A DNA stretch of 64,000 bases from Rhizobium sp. C4 (GTDB taxonomy: Bacteria; Pseudomonadota; Alphaproteobacteria; Rhizobiales; Rhizobiaceae): positions 186,001-250,000 of the forward strand of contig NZ_JAJNCX010000007.1 of NCBI RefSeq assembly GCF_021026315.1, read 5' to 3'. The position numbers and the translations under genes were made by a program. The notes under the pieces are model-generated. The model saw only the letters and a list, made by a program, of their open reading frames with translations. It did no database searches and was not told the origin of the DNA. Positions 8,402 to 18,685 of the stretch are shown in pieces (the stretch's first letter is position 1; every line of letters begins with the position of its first letter).

Positions 8402-9121
8402 ATGGAACAGGCAGCTTTGGCGGCAGTGAACGAGGTGAGCCTCTGGTCTCTCTTCATGCAGGCAGGCATCGTCGTGAAACTCGTCATGCTTGGCCTCCTC
8501 TCGGCCTCCGTCTGGACCTGGGCCATCGTCATCGACAAGGTGATCACCTTCCGCAAGACGCGCCGCCAGCTCGACAATTTCGAACAGGTCTTCTGGTCGG
8601 GCCAGTCGCTGGAAGAGCTTTACCGCAGCCTTTCCGAGCGTCCCGCCGCCGGCATGAGCGCGATCTTCGTCGCTGCCATGCGCGAGTGGAAGAAGTCCTT
8701 CGAACGCGGCGCACGCTCGCCGATCGGCCTGCAGATGCGTATCGACCGCGCCATGGACGTCACGCTTTCGCGTGAATCCGAATATCTCGAAGGCCGCCTC
8801 GGGTCGCTTGCCACGATCGGTTCGGCAGCTCCCTTCGTCGGCCTCTTCGGCACGGTTGTCGGTATCATGACCTCGTTCCAGTCGATCGCCGGTTCCAAGA
8901 CGACGAACCTCGCGGTTGTCGCGCCCGGTATCGCGGAAGCGCTTCTGGCAACGGCGATCGGCCTTGTCGCCGCTATCCCGGCCGTTATCGCCTACAACAA
9001 GCTCTCGGGCGATGCCGGCAAGCTCACCTCGCGCATGGAAGGCTTCGCCGACGAGTTCTCGGCCATCCTGTCGCGCCAGATCGACGAGAAGCTGCAGTCC
9101 TCGCGCCAGGCAGCGCAATAA
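8402..9121 (+). CDS. tolQ: Tol-Pal system proton channel subunit TolQ
   Basis: A 239-residue inner-membrane protein with three predicted helices (about 19-42, 139-162 and 177-199) and the conserved MotA/TolQ/ExbB segment GSAAPFVGLFGTVVGIM. TolQ forms the stator channel with TolR that uses proton motive force to drive TolA and pull the outer membrane inward at division. It is the first gene of a tolQRAB-pal-cpoB run. The 5' region holds a CtrA-like box at 8196. The ATG gives the normal family length. Confidence 0.96.
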   Translation: MEQAALAAVNEVSLWSLFMQAGIVVKLVMLGLLSASVWTWAIVIDKVITFRKTRRQLDNFEQVFWSGQSLEELYRSLSERPAAGMSAIFVAAMREWKKSFERGARSPIGLQMRIDRAMDVTLSRESEYLEGRLGSLATIGSAAPFVGLFGTVVGIMTSFQSIAGSKTTNLAVVAPGIAEALLATAIGLVAAIPAVIAYNKLSGDAGKLTSRMEGFADEFSAILSRQIDEKLQSSRQAAQ

Positions 9122-9205
9122 CGCCGCTTCGAACCACAAGAATTACGCAGTTCCCGACGCAAAACCTACTCAATCTTTTGCTGGAATTGCTGAAGGAGTT
9201 TCCCG

Positions 9206-9667
9206 ATGGGTATGGCAGTCAGCTCAGGCAAGGGCGGCGGTGGCGGACGCAGAGGCAGCCGTCGTCGCGGCGGCAAGGGCGGTCCGATCGCTGAAATCAA
9301 CGTGACGCCGATGGTCGACGTCATGCTCGTGCTGCTCATCATCTTCATGGTGGCGGCGCCGCTGATGACGGTTGGCGTTCCGGTCGACCTGCCGCAGACC
9401 AAGGCCAAGGAAATGAATGCGGAAACGCAGCCGATCACCATTTCGGTGAACAAGGACGGCGTGATCTATCTGCAGGAATCTCCGATCCAGCTCGAGGAGC
9501 TGATCCCGAAGCTGCAGGCGATTTCCAAGACGGGTTACGAGGAGCGCATCTTCGTGCGCGGCGACATGAATGCCGGCTATGGCACGGTGATGCAGGTGAT
9601 GGCCGCCATTTCCACTGCCGGCTACAAGAATATCGGTCTGGTGACAGCCCAGAAGCAGGACAAGTAA
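9206..9667 (+). CDS. tolR: Tol-Pal system proton channel subunit TolR
   Basis: A 153-residue ExbD/TolR protein: a Gly/Arg-rich cytoplasmic N-terminus, one membrane helix (about 35-55) carrying the essential proton-path aspartate of NVTPMVDVMLVLL (Asp38), and a periplasmic domain ending GLVTAQKQDK. It works with TolQ to energise TolA. A good AAGGAG site precedes the ATG. The 84-bp gap from tolQ shows no terminator. Confidence 0.95.
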   Translation: MGMAVSSGKGGGGGRRGSRRRGGKGGPIAEINVTPMVDVMLVLLIIFMVAAPLMTVGVPVDLPQTKAKEMNAETQPITISVNKDGVIYLQESPIQLEELIPKLQAISKTGYEERIFVRGDMNAGYGTVMQVMAAISTAGYKNIGLVTAQKQDK

Positions 9668-9676
9668 GCGAAAACG

Positions 9677-10999
9677 ATGAAGGGCAGTGTAGTCACATCG
9701 GCGTTGATACACGCGGTCGTTCTTGCGGTCGCGCTTATCTCGTTGGGCTCTCCGCCCCCGCTCGAGGTGCAGCCGACGGAATCGCTGCCCGTCGATATCG
9801 TGCCGATCGAACAGTTCACCAACATCCAGCAGGGCGAGAAGACCGCGCCGCTGAAGGAGAAGTCGTCGCCGAAGGCCACGAAGCGGCAGGACAAGGTCGA
9901 CAATGCCGAGAATGTCGGCGAGAACAATGTCGACCTGAAGAGCACGCCGACGCCGTCGCAGCGTCCGCAGAACACGGAAGTGGCCGCCGCGCCGAAGCCT
10001 TCCGAGGCGGCGAAGGATACCCAGACGAACAACGTCAAGGAAATCCAGAAGGAGCAGACGGCTGCTCCGTCTCCTTCGACCGCCGTGCCGACGCCGAAGC
10101 CGGAACCCACGCCGCCGAAGCCCGAGCCGACGCCGCCGAAGCCGACCCCGGCGCCGGAACCGCCGAAGCCTGAGCCGACGCCCCCGAAGCCGGAACCCAA
10201 GCCGGAGCCGAAGACGCAGGAACAGCCGGAAAAGGCCGACGATACGCCAACGCCGGACGCTTTGCCGGTGCCGACCAAGAAGCCGACGCCTGAAAAGCCG
10301 AAGGAAGAGGCGAAGCCGGAACCCAAGCCACAGGAAAAGCCGAAGCCGGAAGACAAGCCAAAGCCCGACCAGAAGGAAGCCAAGGTCGAGCCGAAGCCGC
10401 GTCCCGACACGAAGCCCGATACCAAGACGGATGCTAAGTCCGATTCCAAGTCTGACGCCAAGACTGACGCGAAGAGCCAGACGAAGTCCGATACCAAGTC
10501 GGCAAGCTCTGACTCCAAGACCGGCAAGGACAAGGAAAAGAAGGAAACGGCGAAGTCCGCCTCCTCGCGTGAGAGTGACAAGCTGGCTGACGAAGTCTCG
10601 GCGCTTCTCAACAAGGAAGATGCATCCGGCGGTGGCGCAAAGCGCTCCAACCAGGAAGCCTCCCTTGGCGGCAAGAAGACGACGGGCGCCGGCAAGCTGT
10701 CGCAGAGCGAACTTGATGCGCTGAAGGGTGTGATCCAGAACAACTGGAATGTTATTCCGGGGATGATGGACGCGCAGAACATCCGCATCCGCGTTTCGTT
10801 CCATCTCGACCGCAGCGGCGCGATCGTCGGCGATCCGGAAGTGACGGTGACAGGCGGCGATGGCAGCTCGAAGGATGTTCTGGCCATGAGCGCCAAGCGC
10901 GCCATCCTGAAATCCGCCCCATTCACCAGCCTACCGGCTGACAAATATGACACGTGGAGCGATGTGGTCGTGAACTTCGACCCGAGCGACTTCATGTAA
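9677..10999 (+). CDS. tolA: TolA, Tol-Pal envelope-spanning protein
   Basis: A 440-residue protein with an N-terminal membrane helix ([19 protein letters not shown]), a long periplasmic linker (about 60-310) and a C-terminal TonB/TolA-like domain (about 340-440, beginning [17 protein letters not shown]). TolA links the TolQR motor to Pal and TolB across the periplasm. The linker is Pro/Lys/Glu-rich and then Lys/Asp/Ser/Thr-rich, unlike the Ala/Lys-rich helical linker of E. coli TolA. It starts 9 bp after tolR, so the two are translationally close. Confidence 0.93.
   Translation: MKGSVVTSALIHAVVLAVALISLGSPPPLEVQPTESLPVDIVPIEQFTNIQQGEKTAPLKEKSSPKATKRQDKVDNAENVGENNVDLKSTPTPSQRPQNTEVAAAPKPSEAAKDTQTNNVKEIQKEQTAAPSPSTAVPTPKPEPTPPKPEPTPPKPTPAPEPPKPEPTPPKPEPKPEPKTQEQPEKADDTPTPDALPVPTKKPTPEKPKEEAKPEPKPQEKPKPEDKPKPDQKEAKVEPKPRPDTKPDTKTDAKSDSKSDAKTDAKSQTKSDTKSASSDSKTGKDKEKKETAKSASSRESDKLADEVSALLNKEDASGGGAKRSNQEASLGGKKTTGAGKLSQSELDALKGVIQNNWNVIPGMMDAQNIRIRVSFHLDRSGAIVGDPEVTVTGGDGSSKDVLAMSAKRAILKSAPFTSLPADKYDTWSDVVVNFDPSDFM
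10085..10215 (+). repeat. Proline-rich tandem repeat in the tolA linker
   Basis: A run of near-identical codons encodes [23 protein letters not shown] units, with a related Lys/Pro stretch continuing to about 10400. Such repeats can change copy number by slippage and would alter linker length without breaking the frame when changed by whole units. Confidence 0.7.
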
Positions 11000-11034
11000 C
11001 CCCCGACCTCGACCATTTGAGAGCGAGAGACACG

Positions 11035-12339
11035 ATGAAAAGCATGATAATCCGGACACTGTTCATGATGGGGGCGCTGTTTGCGCTCGCGGCCAATCCG
11101 GCCCACGCCAAAATTGAGCTTAACATCAACAAGGGCAATGTGACGCCCTTGCCGATCGCGATCACCGATTTCCTGGCCAAGGACGCAATCGGCAAGCAGA
11201 TTTCCGACGTGGTTGCCGCCGACCTCAAGCGTTCGGGCCTGTTCGCACCGATCGACAGCAAGGCCTTCATCGAGAAGATCACCAATCCGAGTGCGGTGCC
11301 GCGCTTTGAGGACTGGCGCACGATCAATGCTCAGGCACTGGTGACGGGTCAGGTGGTCAAGGAAGCGGACGGGCGTCTTCGTGCCGAGTTTCGTCTCTGG
11401 GACACGGTTGCCGGCCAGCAGATGATGGGCCAGCAATATTTCACGCAGCCGGAAAACTACCGCCGCGTCGCCCACATCATTGCCGATGCGATCTATGAAA
11501 AGATCACCGGCGAGAAGGGCTATTTCGACACGCGCGTCGTGTTCGTGGCCGAAAGCGGTCCGAAGAATGCCCGCAAGCGCCAGCTGGCGATCATGGACCA
11601 GGATGGCTACAATGTCCGCTCCATCACAAACTCCAACGACATCGTCCTGACGCCGCGCTTCTCGCCGAACCATCAGGAAATCACCTACATGTCCTTCGAA
11701 GGCAACCAGCCGCGCGTCTATCTGCTGCAGCTGGAAACCGGACAGCGCGAAGTCGTCGGCAATTTCCCCGGCATGACCTTCTCGCCGCGCTTCTCGCCGG
11801 ACGGCCAGCGCGTCATCATGAGCCTGGAAGAGGGCGGTAACGCCAATATCTTCACCATGGACCTGCGTTCGCGCACGACGACGCGCCTGACCTCCACGGC
11901 CGCCATCGACACGTCGCCGTCCTATTCTCCGGATGGCAAGCGCGTGACGTTCGAAAGCGACCGAGGCGGCAGCCAGCAGATCTACGTCATGAATTCGGAC
12001 GGTTCCGGCCAGTCCCGCATTTCGCATGGCGACGGTTCCTACTCGACGCCGGTCTGGTCGCCGCGCGGCGATCTCATCGCCTTCACCAAGCAGGCCGGCG
12101 GCAAGTTCTCGATCGGCGTGATGAAGCCGGACGGTTCGGGTGAGCGCATTCTTACGACGAACTTTCACAACGAAGGTCCGACCTGGGCACCGAACGGCCG
12201 CGTGATCATGTTCTTCCGGCAGAACGCCGGCGAGGCTGGCCCGCGTCTCTACTCGATCGACCTGTCCGGTTACAACGAGCAGCAGATCCCGACCCCGGCG
12301 TTTGCGTCCGACCCGGCCTGGTCGCCGCTGCTCGATTGA
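11035..12339 (+). CDS. tolB: TolB, periplasmic beta-propeller of the Tol-Pal system
   Basis: A 434-residue secreted protein. Residues 1-25 form a signal peptide ending PAHA-K, residues 26-165 the alpha/beta TolB domain, and the rest a WD40-like propeller with repeats of the type [16 protein letters not shown] and WSPRGD. TolB binds Pal and TolA at the septum. I chose the ATG at 11035, because the longer frame overlaps tolA and lacks a signal. A perfect terminator follows at 12359, separating tolB from pal. Confidence 0.95.
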   Translation: MKSMIIRTLFMMGALFALAANPAHAKIELNINKGNVTPLPIAITDFLAKDAIGKQISDVVAADLKRSGLFAPIDSKAFIEKITNPSAVPRFEDWRTINAQALVTGQVVKEADGRLRAEFRLWDTVAGQQMMGQQYFTQPENYRRVAHIIADAIYEKITGEKGYFDTRVVFVAESGPKNARKRQLAIMDQDGYNVRSITNSNDIVLTPRFSPNHQEITYMSFEGNQPRVYLLQLETGQREVVGNFPGMTFSPRFSPDGQRVIMSLEEGGNANIFTMDLRSRTTTRLTSTAAIDTSPSYSPDGKRVTFESDRGGSQQIYVMNSDGSGQSRISHGDGSYSTPVWSPRGDLIAFTKQAGGKFSIGVMKPDGSGERILTTNFHNEGPTWAPNGRVIMFFRQNAGEAGPRLYSIDLSGYNEQQIPTPAFASDPAWSPLLD

Positions 12340-12358
12340 GTCGCAGCATCAAATGAGC

Positions 12359-12390
12359 AAGGGCCGCGCTTAAAAATGGTGCGGCCCTTT
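12359..12390 (+). terminator. Terminator after tolB
   Basis: Perfect 9-bp arms (12359-12367, 12381-12389) with a 13-base A-rich loop. Only three T follow, so strength is uncertain. It divides the cluster between tolB and pal, whose own promoter region begins about 95 bp later. Confidence 0.6.
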
Positions 12391-12483
12391 CGATTCCAGG
12401 CAGCGTTCGGGCCGTTATGGCGAAGTCCGGGCGACGCCACGTTCTCGCCTCAATCTCCTGAAAATCAAGGCATTGAGGCTCTT

Positions 12484-12499
12484 TTAACGCTTTGTTAAC
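12484..12499 (+). promoter_or_regulatory. Perfect CtrA box upstream of pal
   Basis: TTAA-CGCTTTG-TTAAC matches the CtrA consensus TTAA-N7-TTAAC exactly, 80 bp before the pal start. Confidence 0.65.
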
Positions 12500-12507
12500 C
12501 ATAATCG

Positions 12508-12523
12508 TTGAACACCGGTTAAC
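12508..12523 (+). promoter_or_regulatory. Second CtrA-like box upstream of pal
   Basis: TTGA-ACACCGG-TTAAC matches eight of nine consensus bases, and its TTAAC half begins 24 bp after the same half of the first box. Tandem half-site spacing of this order would let two CtrA dimers bind side by side. Confidence 0.5.
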
Positions 12524-12578
12524 TGAAGAATGTTACGTTCCGGCAACCTCGATTGAAGATATCCCAAGGAGACTGGCG

Positions 12579-13124
12579 ATGAGCCATATTTCTAGCCTGA
12601 GCGCTCACGGCATGCAGAAGCTGGCGCGCAATCCCGTCCTCATTGCCACCTTCATGGCACTTTCGCTGGCCGGCTGCGCCTCCAAGAAGGGCCTGCCGAA
12701 CAACGCCAACGAGCTCGGTCTCGGCGCCAACGGCGTCAACGGTGCGAATGCAACGCCCGGTTCGTCCCAGGACTTCACCGTAAACGTTGGCGACCGCATC
12801 TTCTTCGACACGGACTCCACGCAGATCCGCGCCGACGCCCAGCAGACGCTCGACCGTCAGGCCCAGTGGCTCGCCAAGTACCCGAACTACAAGATCACGG
12901 TTGAAGGTCATGCCGACGAACGCGGTACGCGCGAATACAACCTGGCACTCGGCGCCCGCCGCGCCAACGCAACGCGCGACTATCTCGTCTCGCGCGGCGT
13001 TCCGGCTGCCCGCCTGAAGACGATCTCCTACGGCAAGGAACGTCCGGTCGCCACCTGCGACGACATTTCCTGCTGGTCGCAGAACCGCCGCGCCGTCACC
13101 GTTCTCGGTGGTGCAGGCAGCTAA
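12579..13124 (+). CDS. pal: Pal, peptidoglycan-associated lipoprotein
   Basis: A 181-residue lipoprotein. The lipobox LSLAGC places the modified Cys at residue 33, and residues 75-178 form an OmpA-like peptidoglycan-binding domain (FFDTDS, VEGHADERGTREYNLALGARRA). Pal anchors the outer membrane to peptidoglycan and binds TolB. The ATG at 12579 follows AAGGAG; a shorter ATG at residue 12 would also keep the lipobox. Two CtrA-type boxes lie upstream, so it probably has its own cell-cycle-controlled promoter, and a UUCG terminator follows. Confidence 0.95.
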   Translation: MSHISSLSAHGMQKLARNPVLIATFMALSLAGCASKKGLPNNANELGLGANGVNGANATPGSSQDFTVNVGDRIFFDTDSTQIRADAQQTLDRQAQWLAKYPNYKITVEGHADERGTREYNLALGARRANATRDYLVSRGVPAARLKTISYGKERPVATCDDISCWSQNRRAVTVLGGAGS

Positions 13125-13154
13125 GCGAGAGACCGCGAGCTCTTGTGATTTCAG

Positions 13155-13180
13155 AGGGCGGCCTTCGGGTCGCCCTTTTT
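13155..13180 (+). terminator. Terminator after pal
   Basis: A nine-pair stem with one G-U pair (13155-13163, 13168-13176) closes a UUCG tetraloop and runs into five T. It ends the pal transcript. The following 248 bp before cpoB hold no recognisable gene and probably carry the cpoB promoter. Confidence 0.85.
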
Positions 13181-13428
13181 GCTTGCCACGACCCCTTGAA
13201 CGGAAGGGGCGGTCGATTTCCAAGTGCCTGGATCTCCGGGAGGGCCCCATGACCTTCCGGAAAGGTTCACGGGAGACGCCTGCTTTGCTGTAATCCCTGC
13301 TGCGCTTGAGATTTTCTCCTTAGTTTGGCCAGAGTTTAATTGCTTTTTGTCTGCAATCGGCGATGTTGGCGGCGTATTGAGCGTAGATCCTACGAATCAT
13401 GAATGGCCGCAAATCATTTGAGGTGATG

Positions 13429-14673
13429 ATGAAAAGACTGGTTTTGGCTGGCGCGATGGCCGCTGTCCTTGCGGGGGCAACAGGCGCTCACGCCGGGAGT
13501 CTGGGCAATTGGCTGCAAGGACGGCCTGCGCCGCAACCATCTGCAGCAATCAATGTGCAGGCGTCGAATGCCGAGGTGCAGATCCAGCAGTTGCAGGAGA
13601 CTGTCCGGCAGCTGACGGGACGTATCGAGGACATGAATTTCCAGGTCCTGCAGATGCAGGAGCAGCTTCGCAAGACCCAGGAAGACAACGAGTTCCGCTT
13701 CCAGCAGCTTGAGAAGAAGCCGTCCGGCAAGAAGACCGAGCTTGAGACGCCGGCTGGTTCCCAACCCAACAAGGAAGCGGCCGCTGCGGCCGCTTCCGAC
13801 ACCTCTGCGGCGACGGCACCGGCTGCTGCAACAACCGAGCCCCGCACGATCGAACAGGCGACTGCAGCGTCGACACAGATCGGCGAAGACAGCGTTGGCG
13901 ACACGGCAGGCATTCCGGCCGCCAGCCAGAGCACGCCTGCAGCGGACGCGACCATTGCAAACCAGACTGCCGCTCCGGCGGCCCAGCCTCCGGCCAATGC
14001 GCCGAACGAGATGGCCAACATGAAGCCCGGTACACTCGGCAGTCTGATTTTCAATGGCGATGGCAGGATCGTCGAGACGACGCGTAATCCGGCCGACAAT
14101 TCTGCCGAGACGCTGCCGGGCGTGAAGCCCGCGCTGCCGCCGGCCGCAAGCGGTTCGAAGCCGGCAACGACGGCGGCCACAGTACCGGCGGCAACGACAC
14201 CGGGCGCACCTGCGGCGGCCGCCACGAAGCCGATGGAACAGGCATCGATCACGCCCAAGGCGTCCGCCACCGGTGCGGCGCCCACGGCCGACCAGAGCTA
14301 CCAGCAGGCCTACCAGTCGATCCTCAGCGGCAACTATTCGGAAGCCGAGAAGGGTTTCAAATCCTATCTCGACACATTCCCCGGCAGCGCGAAGGCCGCC
14401 GATGCGTCCTTCTGGATGGGCGAGGCGCAGTATTCGCAGGGCCATTATAACGATTCCGCCAAGACCTTCCTGAATGCCTTCAAGAGCTACGGCCAGTCGC
14501 CCAAGGCGCCCGATATCCTGCTGAAGCTCGGCATGTCGCTGGCAGCCCTCGACAACAAGGATACGGCCTGCGCGACCTTCCGCGAAATTCCGAAGCGCTA
14601 TCCGAAGGCTTCCAAGGCGGTCATCACGAAGGTTGCCTCCGAGCAGACGCGCCTTTCATGCCCGGCGGGCTGA
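13429..14673 (+). CDS. cpoB: CpoB/YbgF, Tol-Pal-associated periplasmic TPR protein
   Basis: A 414-residue secreted protein: a signal peptide ending AHA-GS near residue 22, a coiled-coil (about 45-95, VQIQQLQETVRQL) that trimerises in E. coli CpoB, a long low-complexity Ala/Pro/Thr linker (about 110-285), and C-terminal tetratricopeptide repeats (YQQAYQSILSGNYSEAEKGF, within 285-405). CpoB coordinates Tol action with peptidoglycan synthesis. The linker makes it longer than the E. coli protein (about 260 residues). Adjacent ATGs lie at 13426 and 13429; I prefer 13429 because of its spacing from GAGGTG. tilS overlaps its end by 16 bp. Confidence 0.9.
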   Translation: MKRLVLAGAMAAVLAGATGAHAGSLGNWLQGRPAPQPSAAINVQASNAEVQIQQLQETVRQLTGRIEDMNFQVLQMQEQLRKTQEDNEFRFQQLEKKPSGKKTELETPAGSQPNKEAAAAAASDTSAATAPAAATTEPRTIEQATAASTQIGEDSVGDTAGIPAASQSTPAADATIANQTAAPAAQPPANAPNEMANMKPGTLGSLIFNGDGRIVETTRNPADNSAETLPGVKPALPPAASGSKPATTAATVPAATTPGAPAAAATKPMEQASITPKASATGAAPTADQSYQQAYQSILSGNYSEAEKGFKSYLDTFPGSAKAADASFWMGEAQYSQGHYNDSAKTFLNAFKSYGQSPKAPDILLKLGMSLAALDNKDTACATFREIPKRYPKASKAVITKVASEQTRLSCPAG

Positions 14674-15974
14674 CCGCATTTTCAACACTCTCGCCGCCTG
14701 AGGCTGGCAAGCGCTATCTTGAGGGCCAGCCGGACGGGACGACCGTTGCCGTCGCTCTTTCGGGAGGCGGGGATTCCGTTGGCCTGCTGTCTGCGCTTTG
14801 CGATGCGCCCTGCTTTCGCGCCGGGCGTGTCAGGCTTGCGGCCATCACGGTCGATCACGGATTGCGGCCTGAATCGGCAGGCGAGGCCGCCGCGATGGGC
14901 GATCTCTGCCGTGCGCTTTCCATTCCGCATCTCGTGATGTCGTGGCAGGGTGAGAAGCCACCCACGGGATTGAGCGAGGCGGCGCGGCAGGCGCGTTACC
15001 GGCTGCTGGCCGAAGGGGCCGACCGGCTCGGCGCGAATTGCGTCGCCACCGCCCATACGCTGGACGACCAGCTCGAAACGGTCGAGATGCGCCGGCAGCG
15101 CAGCGACACGAGCCCGAGAGGACTGGCCGGCATTGCCCCCGCCGCACTGTTTTTCGGCAGGCTGGCGGTGCATCGGCCCTTTCTTCCGGTCCGCCGCGCC
15201 GAGATCCGCGCCTATCTTGCCGAACGGAAGATCCGCTGGTTTGACGATCCGAGCAACGACAATCCGCGCTATGAACGCGTGCGGGTGCGTCAGGCCGGGC
15301 AATTTGCCCTGGACGGAGAGGCGATTGCCATCGCGGCCCGGAGGCGGATGGAGCTTGCCAAGGCTGCGGCGGAATACACCGATGCCCACGCCCGCATGCC
15401 GCTACCGCTGCTGTTTGCGCTCGATCGTCCGCAGGATGACGAGGCCGGAAGGCTGGCGCTTGCCACGCTGATTGCCATTGCCGGTGGCCAGACGCATCTG
15501 CCGGGAGAGGAACAGCTCGACAGGCTGCGGCAGGTGCTGGAGACGGGAGCGTCCTCCGTCTCGCTGGGGCGAACGGTTGTCGAGCGCCGGAAAGACGTGC
15601 TCTTTATCGGACGGGATCAGCGCAACCTGCCGCCCCTCCAGATCCCACAGTCCGGAAGCGTTGAATGGGATGGGCGGTTCCGGTTCGCTCACGACGCCGA
15701 CCCGACCATGGCGACCCAGTCCCACGACTGGAGCGGGGAGGACAAGGACGTGCCGCCGCGCATTGCCCGACGTGCGCGCGCCACGCTGCCAGACCTTTCG
15801 GGGATCGGGGGAGGGGAGCTGACAATCAGCGTGACACCGCATCTGGCACTCTTCGAAACAGTCCTGCCATCCTTCGACAAGCCGCTCGCCGACGCCGTGT
15901 GCCGGCTATCGGCCCGGCCGCTTTTCCCCTGTTTTCTCAGCGCAGGGCTCGCCACATTCCCGCTAAACGGCTAG
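14658..15974 (+). CDS. tilS: tRNA(Ile)-lysidine synthetase
   Basis: A 438-residue N-type ATP pyrophosphatase. The PP-loop SGGGDS lies at residues 35-40 and the tRNA-binding signature is present as AHTLDDQLET. TilS attaches lysine to C34 of the CAU-anticodon isoleucine tRNA so that it reads AUA, an essential step in most bacteria. The start codon sits inside the end of cpoB, suggesting coupled translation. The position between cpoB and ftsH is common in rhizobia. Confidence 0.93.
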   Translation: MPGGLTAFSTLSPPEAGKRYLEGQPDGTTVAVALSGGGDSVGLLSALCDAPCFRAGRVRLAAITVDHGLRPESAGEAAAMGDLCRALSIPHLVMSWQGEKPPTGLSEAARQARYRLLAEGADRLGANCVATAHTLDDQLETVEMRRQRSDTSPRGLAGIAPAALFFGRLAVHRPFLPVRRAEIRAYLAERKIRWFDDPSNDNPRYERVRVRQAGQFALDGEAIAIAARRRMELAKAAAEYTDAHARMPLPLLFALDRPQDDEAGRLALATLIAIAGGQTHLPGEEQLDRLRQVLETGASSVSLGRTVVERRKDVLFIGRDQRNLPPLQIPQSGSVEWDGRFRFAHDADPTMATQSHDWSGEDKDVPPRIARRARATLPDLSGIGGGELTISVTPHLALFETVLPSFDKPLADAVCRLSARPLFPCFLSAGLATFPLNG

Positions 15975-16111
15975 AATGCGGTCTTGGGGGCAATTTTGGA
16001 GTTGGTGCCAACTTGCTCGCGGGTGGAACTTCGCAGAGCTGGATTGGTCGGAGCATGGCGGGCGACATCGTGTCGGCCGGGCATGGTCTCGTCATTGTGT
16101 GGAGTTTGACG

Positions 16112-16258
16112 ATGCGTGTAAAATCGATTGCCCTTTGGGTGCTTGCGGTCATTCTGGCCGCTGTTCTTTTCTATTTCTTCCGCGATGAAATGGCGCATCA
16201 GGAAGCCAGCAAGGTCAGCCTGCAGATCGTTTCGCCGGAATTTCTGGCCGCAGCCTGA
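16112..16258 (+). CDS. Small single-span membrane protein (hypothetical)
   Basis: An unrecognised 48-residue protein starting MRVKSIALWVLAVILAAV, with a basic N-terminus, a helix of about 18 apolar residues and a polar tail. Small inner-membrane proteins such as YccA or HflKC-type regulators of FtsH are known elsewhere, but this one belongs to no family I know. TGGAG lies 8-12 bases before the ATG. It lies between tilS and ftsH on the same strand. It may be a chance frame, but its membrane-protein composition argues that it is real. Confidence 0.5.
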   Translation: MRVKSIALWVLAVILAAVLFYFFRDEMAHQEASKVSLQIVSPEFLAAA

Positions 16259-16450
16259 CGGGTCTCGGGCTCCGCCTTGCTCCCGGTGCGAGGCGGTTGA
16301 CAGAACGCCCGATCCGCTCAATTCAGCTTTTCGTATACTATTTGCCGCAAGCATTGCCATCTCGCCTTGGCAAGGGCACACGCGGGACCTATGTTAAGGC
16401 CCAGAATAACAGCGGGTTTCAGCCGCTGCGACACATGACCGGGGAGTTCG

Positions 16451-18379
<1,929 letters not shown>

Positions 18380-18402
18380 GCACAGCTGGAACCTTCGAAA
18401 TC

Positions 18403-18438
18403 AGACCCGCGGCACCCTGTGCCGCGGGTCTTGCGTTT
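18403..18438 (+). terminator. Terminator after ftsH
   Basis: Perfect 12-bp arms (18403-18414, 18420-18431) with a five-base loop, followed by TGCGTTTT. It ends the ftsH transcript. Confidence 0.85.
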
Positions 18439-18685
18439 TGAGAATTTCATAATCTGTTCCCGTCACGGAAATGCCACAGTGGATTCAGGACTTGAAATAA
18501 ATTTCCACATCCGCGCCGCTTTAGGCCGCCCGCTGGTTTTTCATTCCAAACAGGGCGGCTTTTCGGTCCTTTCAATAGAAACTTACGTAAATTCTTGATG
18601 GAAGTGCAGGCGGATGCACGCAGGCTGATGCCGTTGCGTGTCGTGCTACCCGCGATATTCTCCCGGCATCGCATGGGAGGAATAC
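18439..18685 (+). other. Intergenic region before the FadL-like gene, with a second hairpin
   Basis: The ftsH-fadL gap is 306 bp. Besides the ftsH terminator it holds a weaker hairpin (GCCGCCC at 18525-18531 with GGGCGGC at 18553-18559) followed by TTTT, possibly a second terminator. The rest is more AT-rich and probably carries the promoter of the outer-membrane gene. I see no small gene here. Confidence 0.45.

Noticed and set aside
9622-12168. An 848-residue open frame antisense to tolA and tolB
   Set aside because: It lies opposite two clearly conserved genes, is Ser/Arg/Leu-rich and has no recognisable domain. High GC at third codon positions opens long antisense frames.
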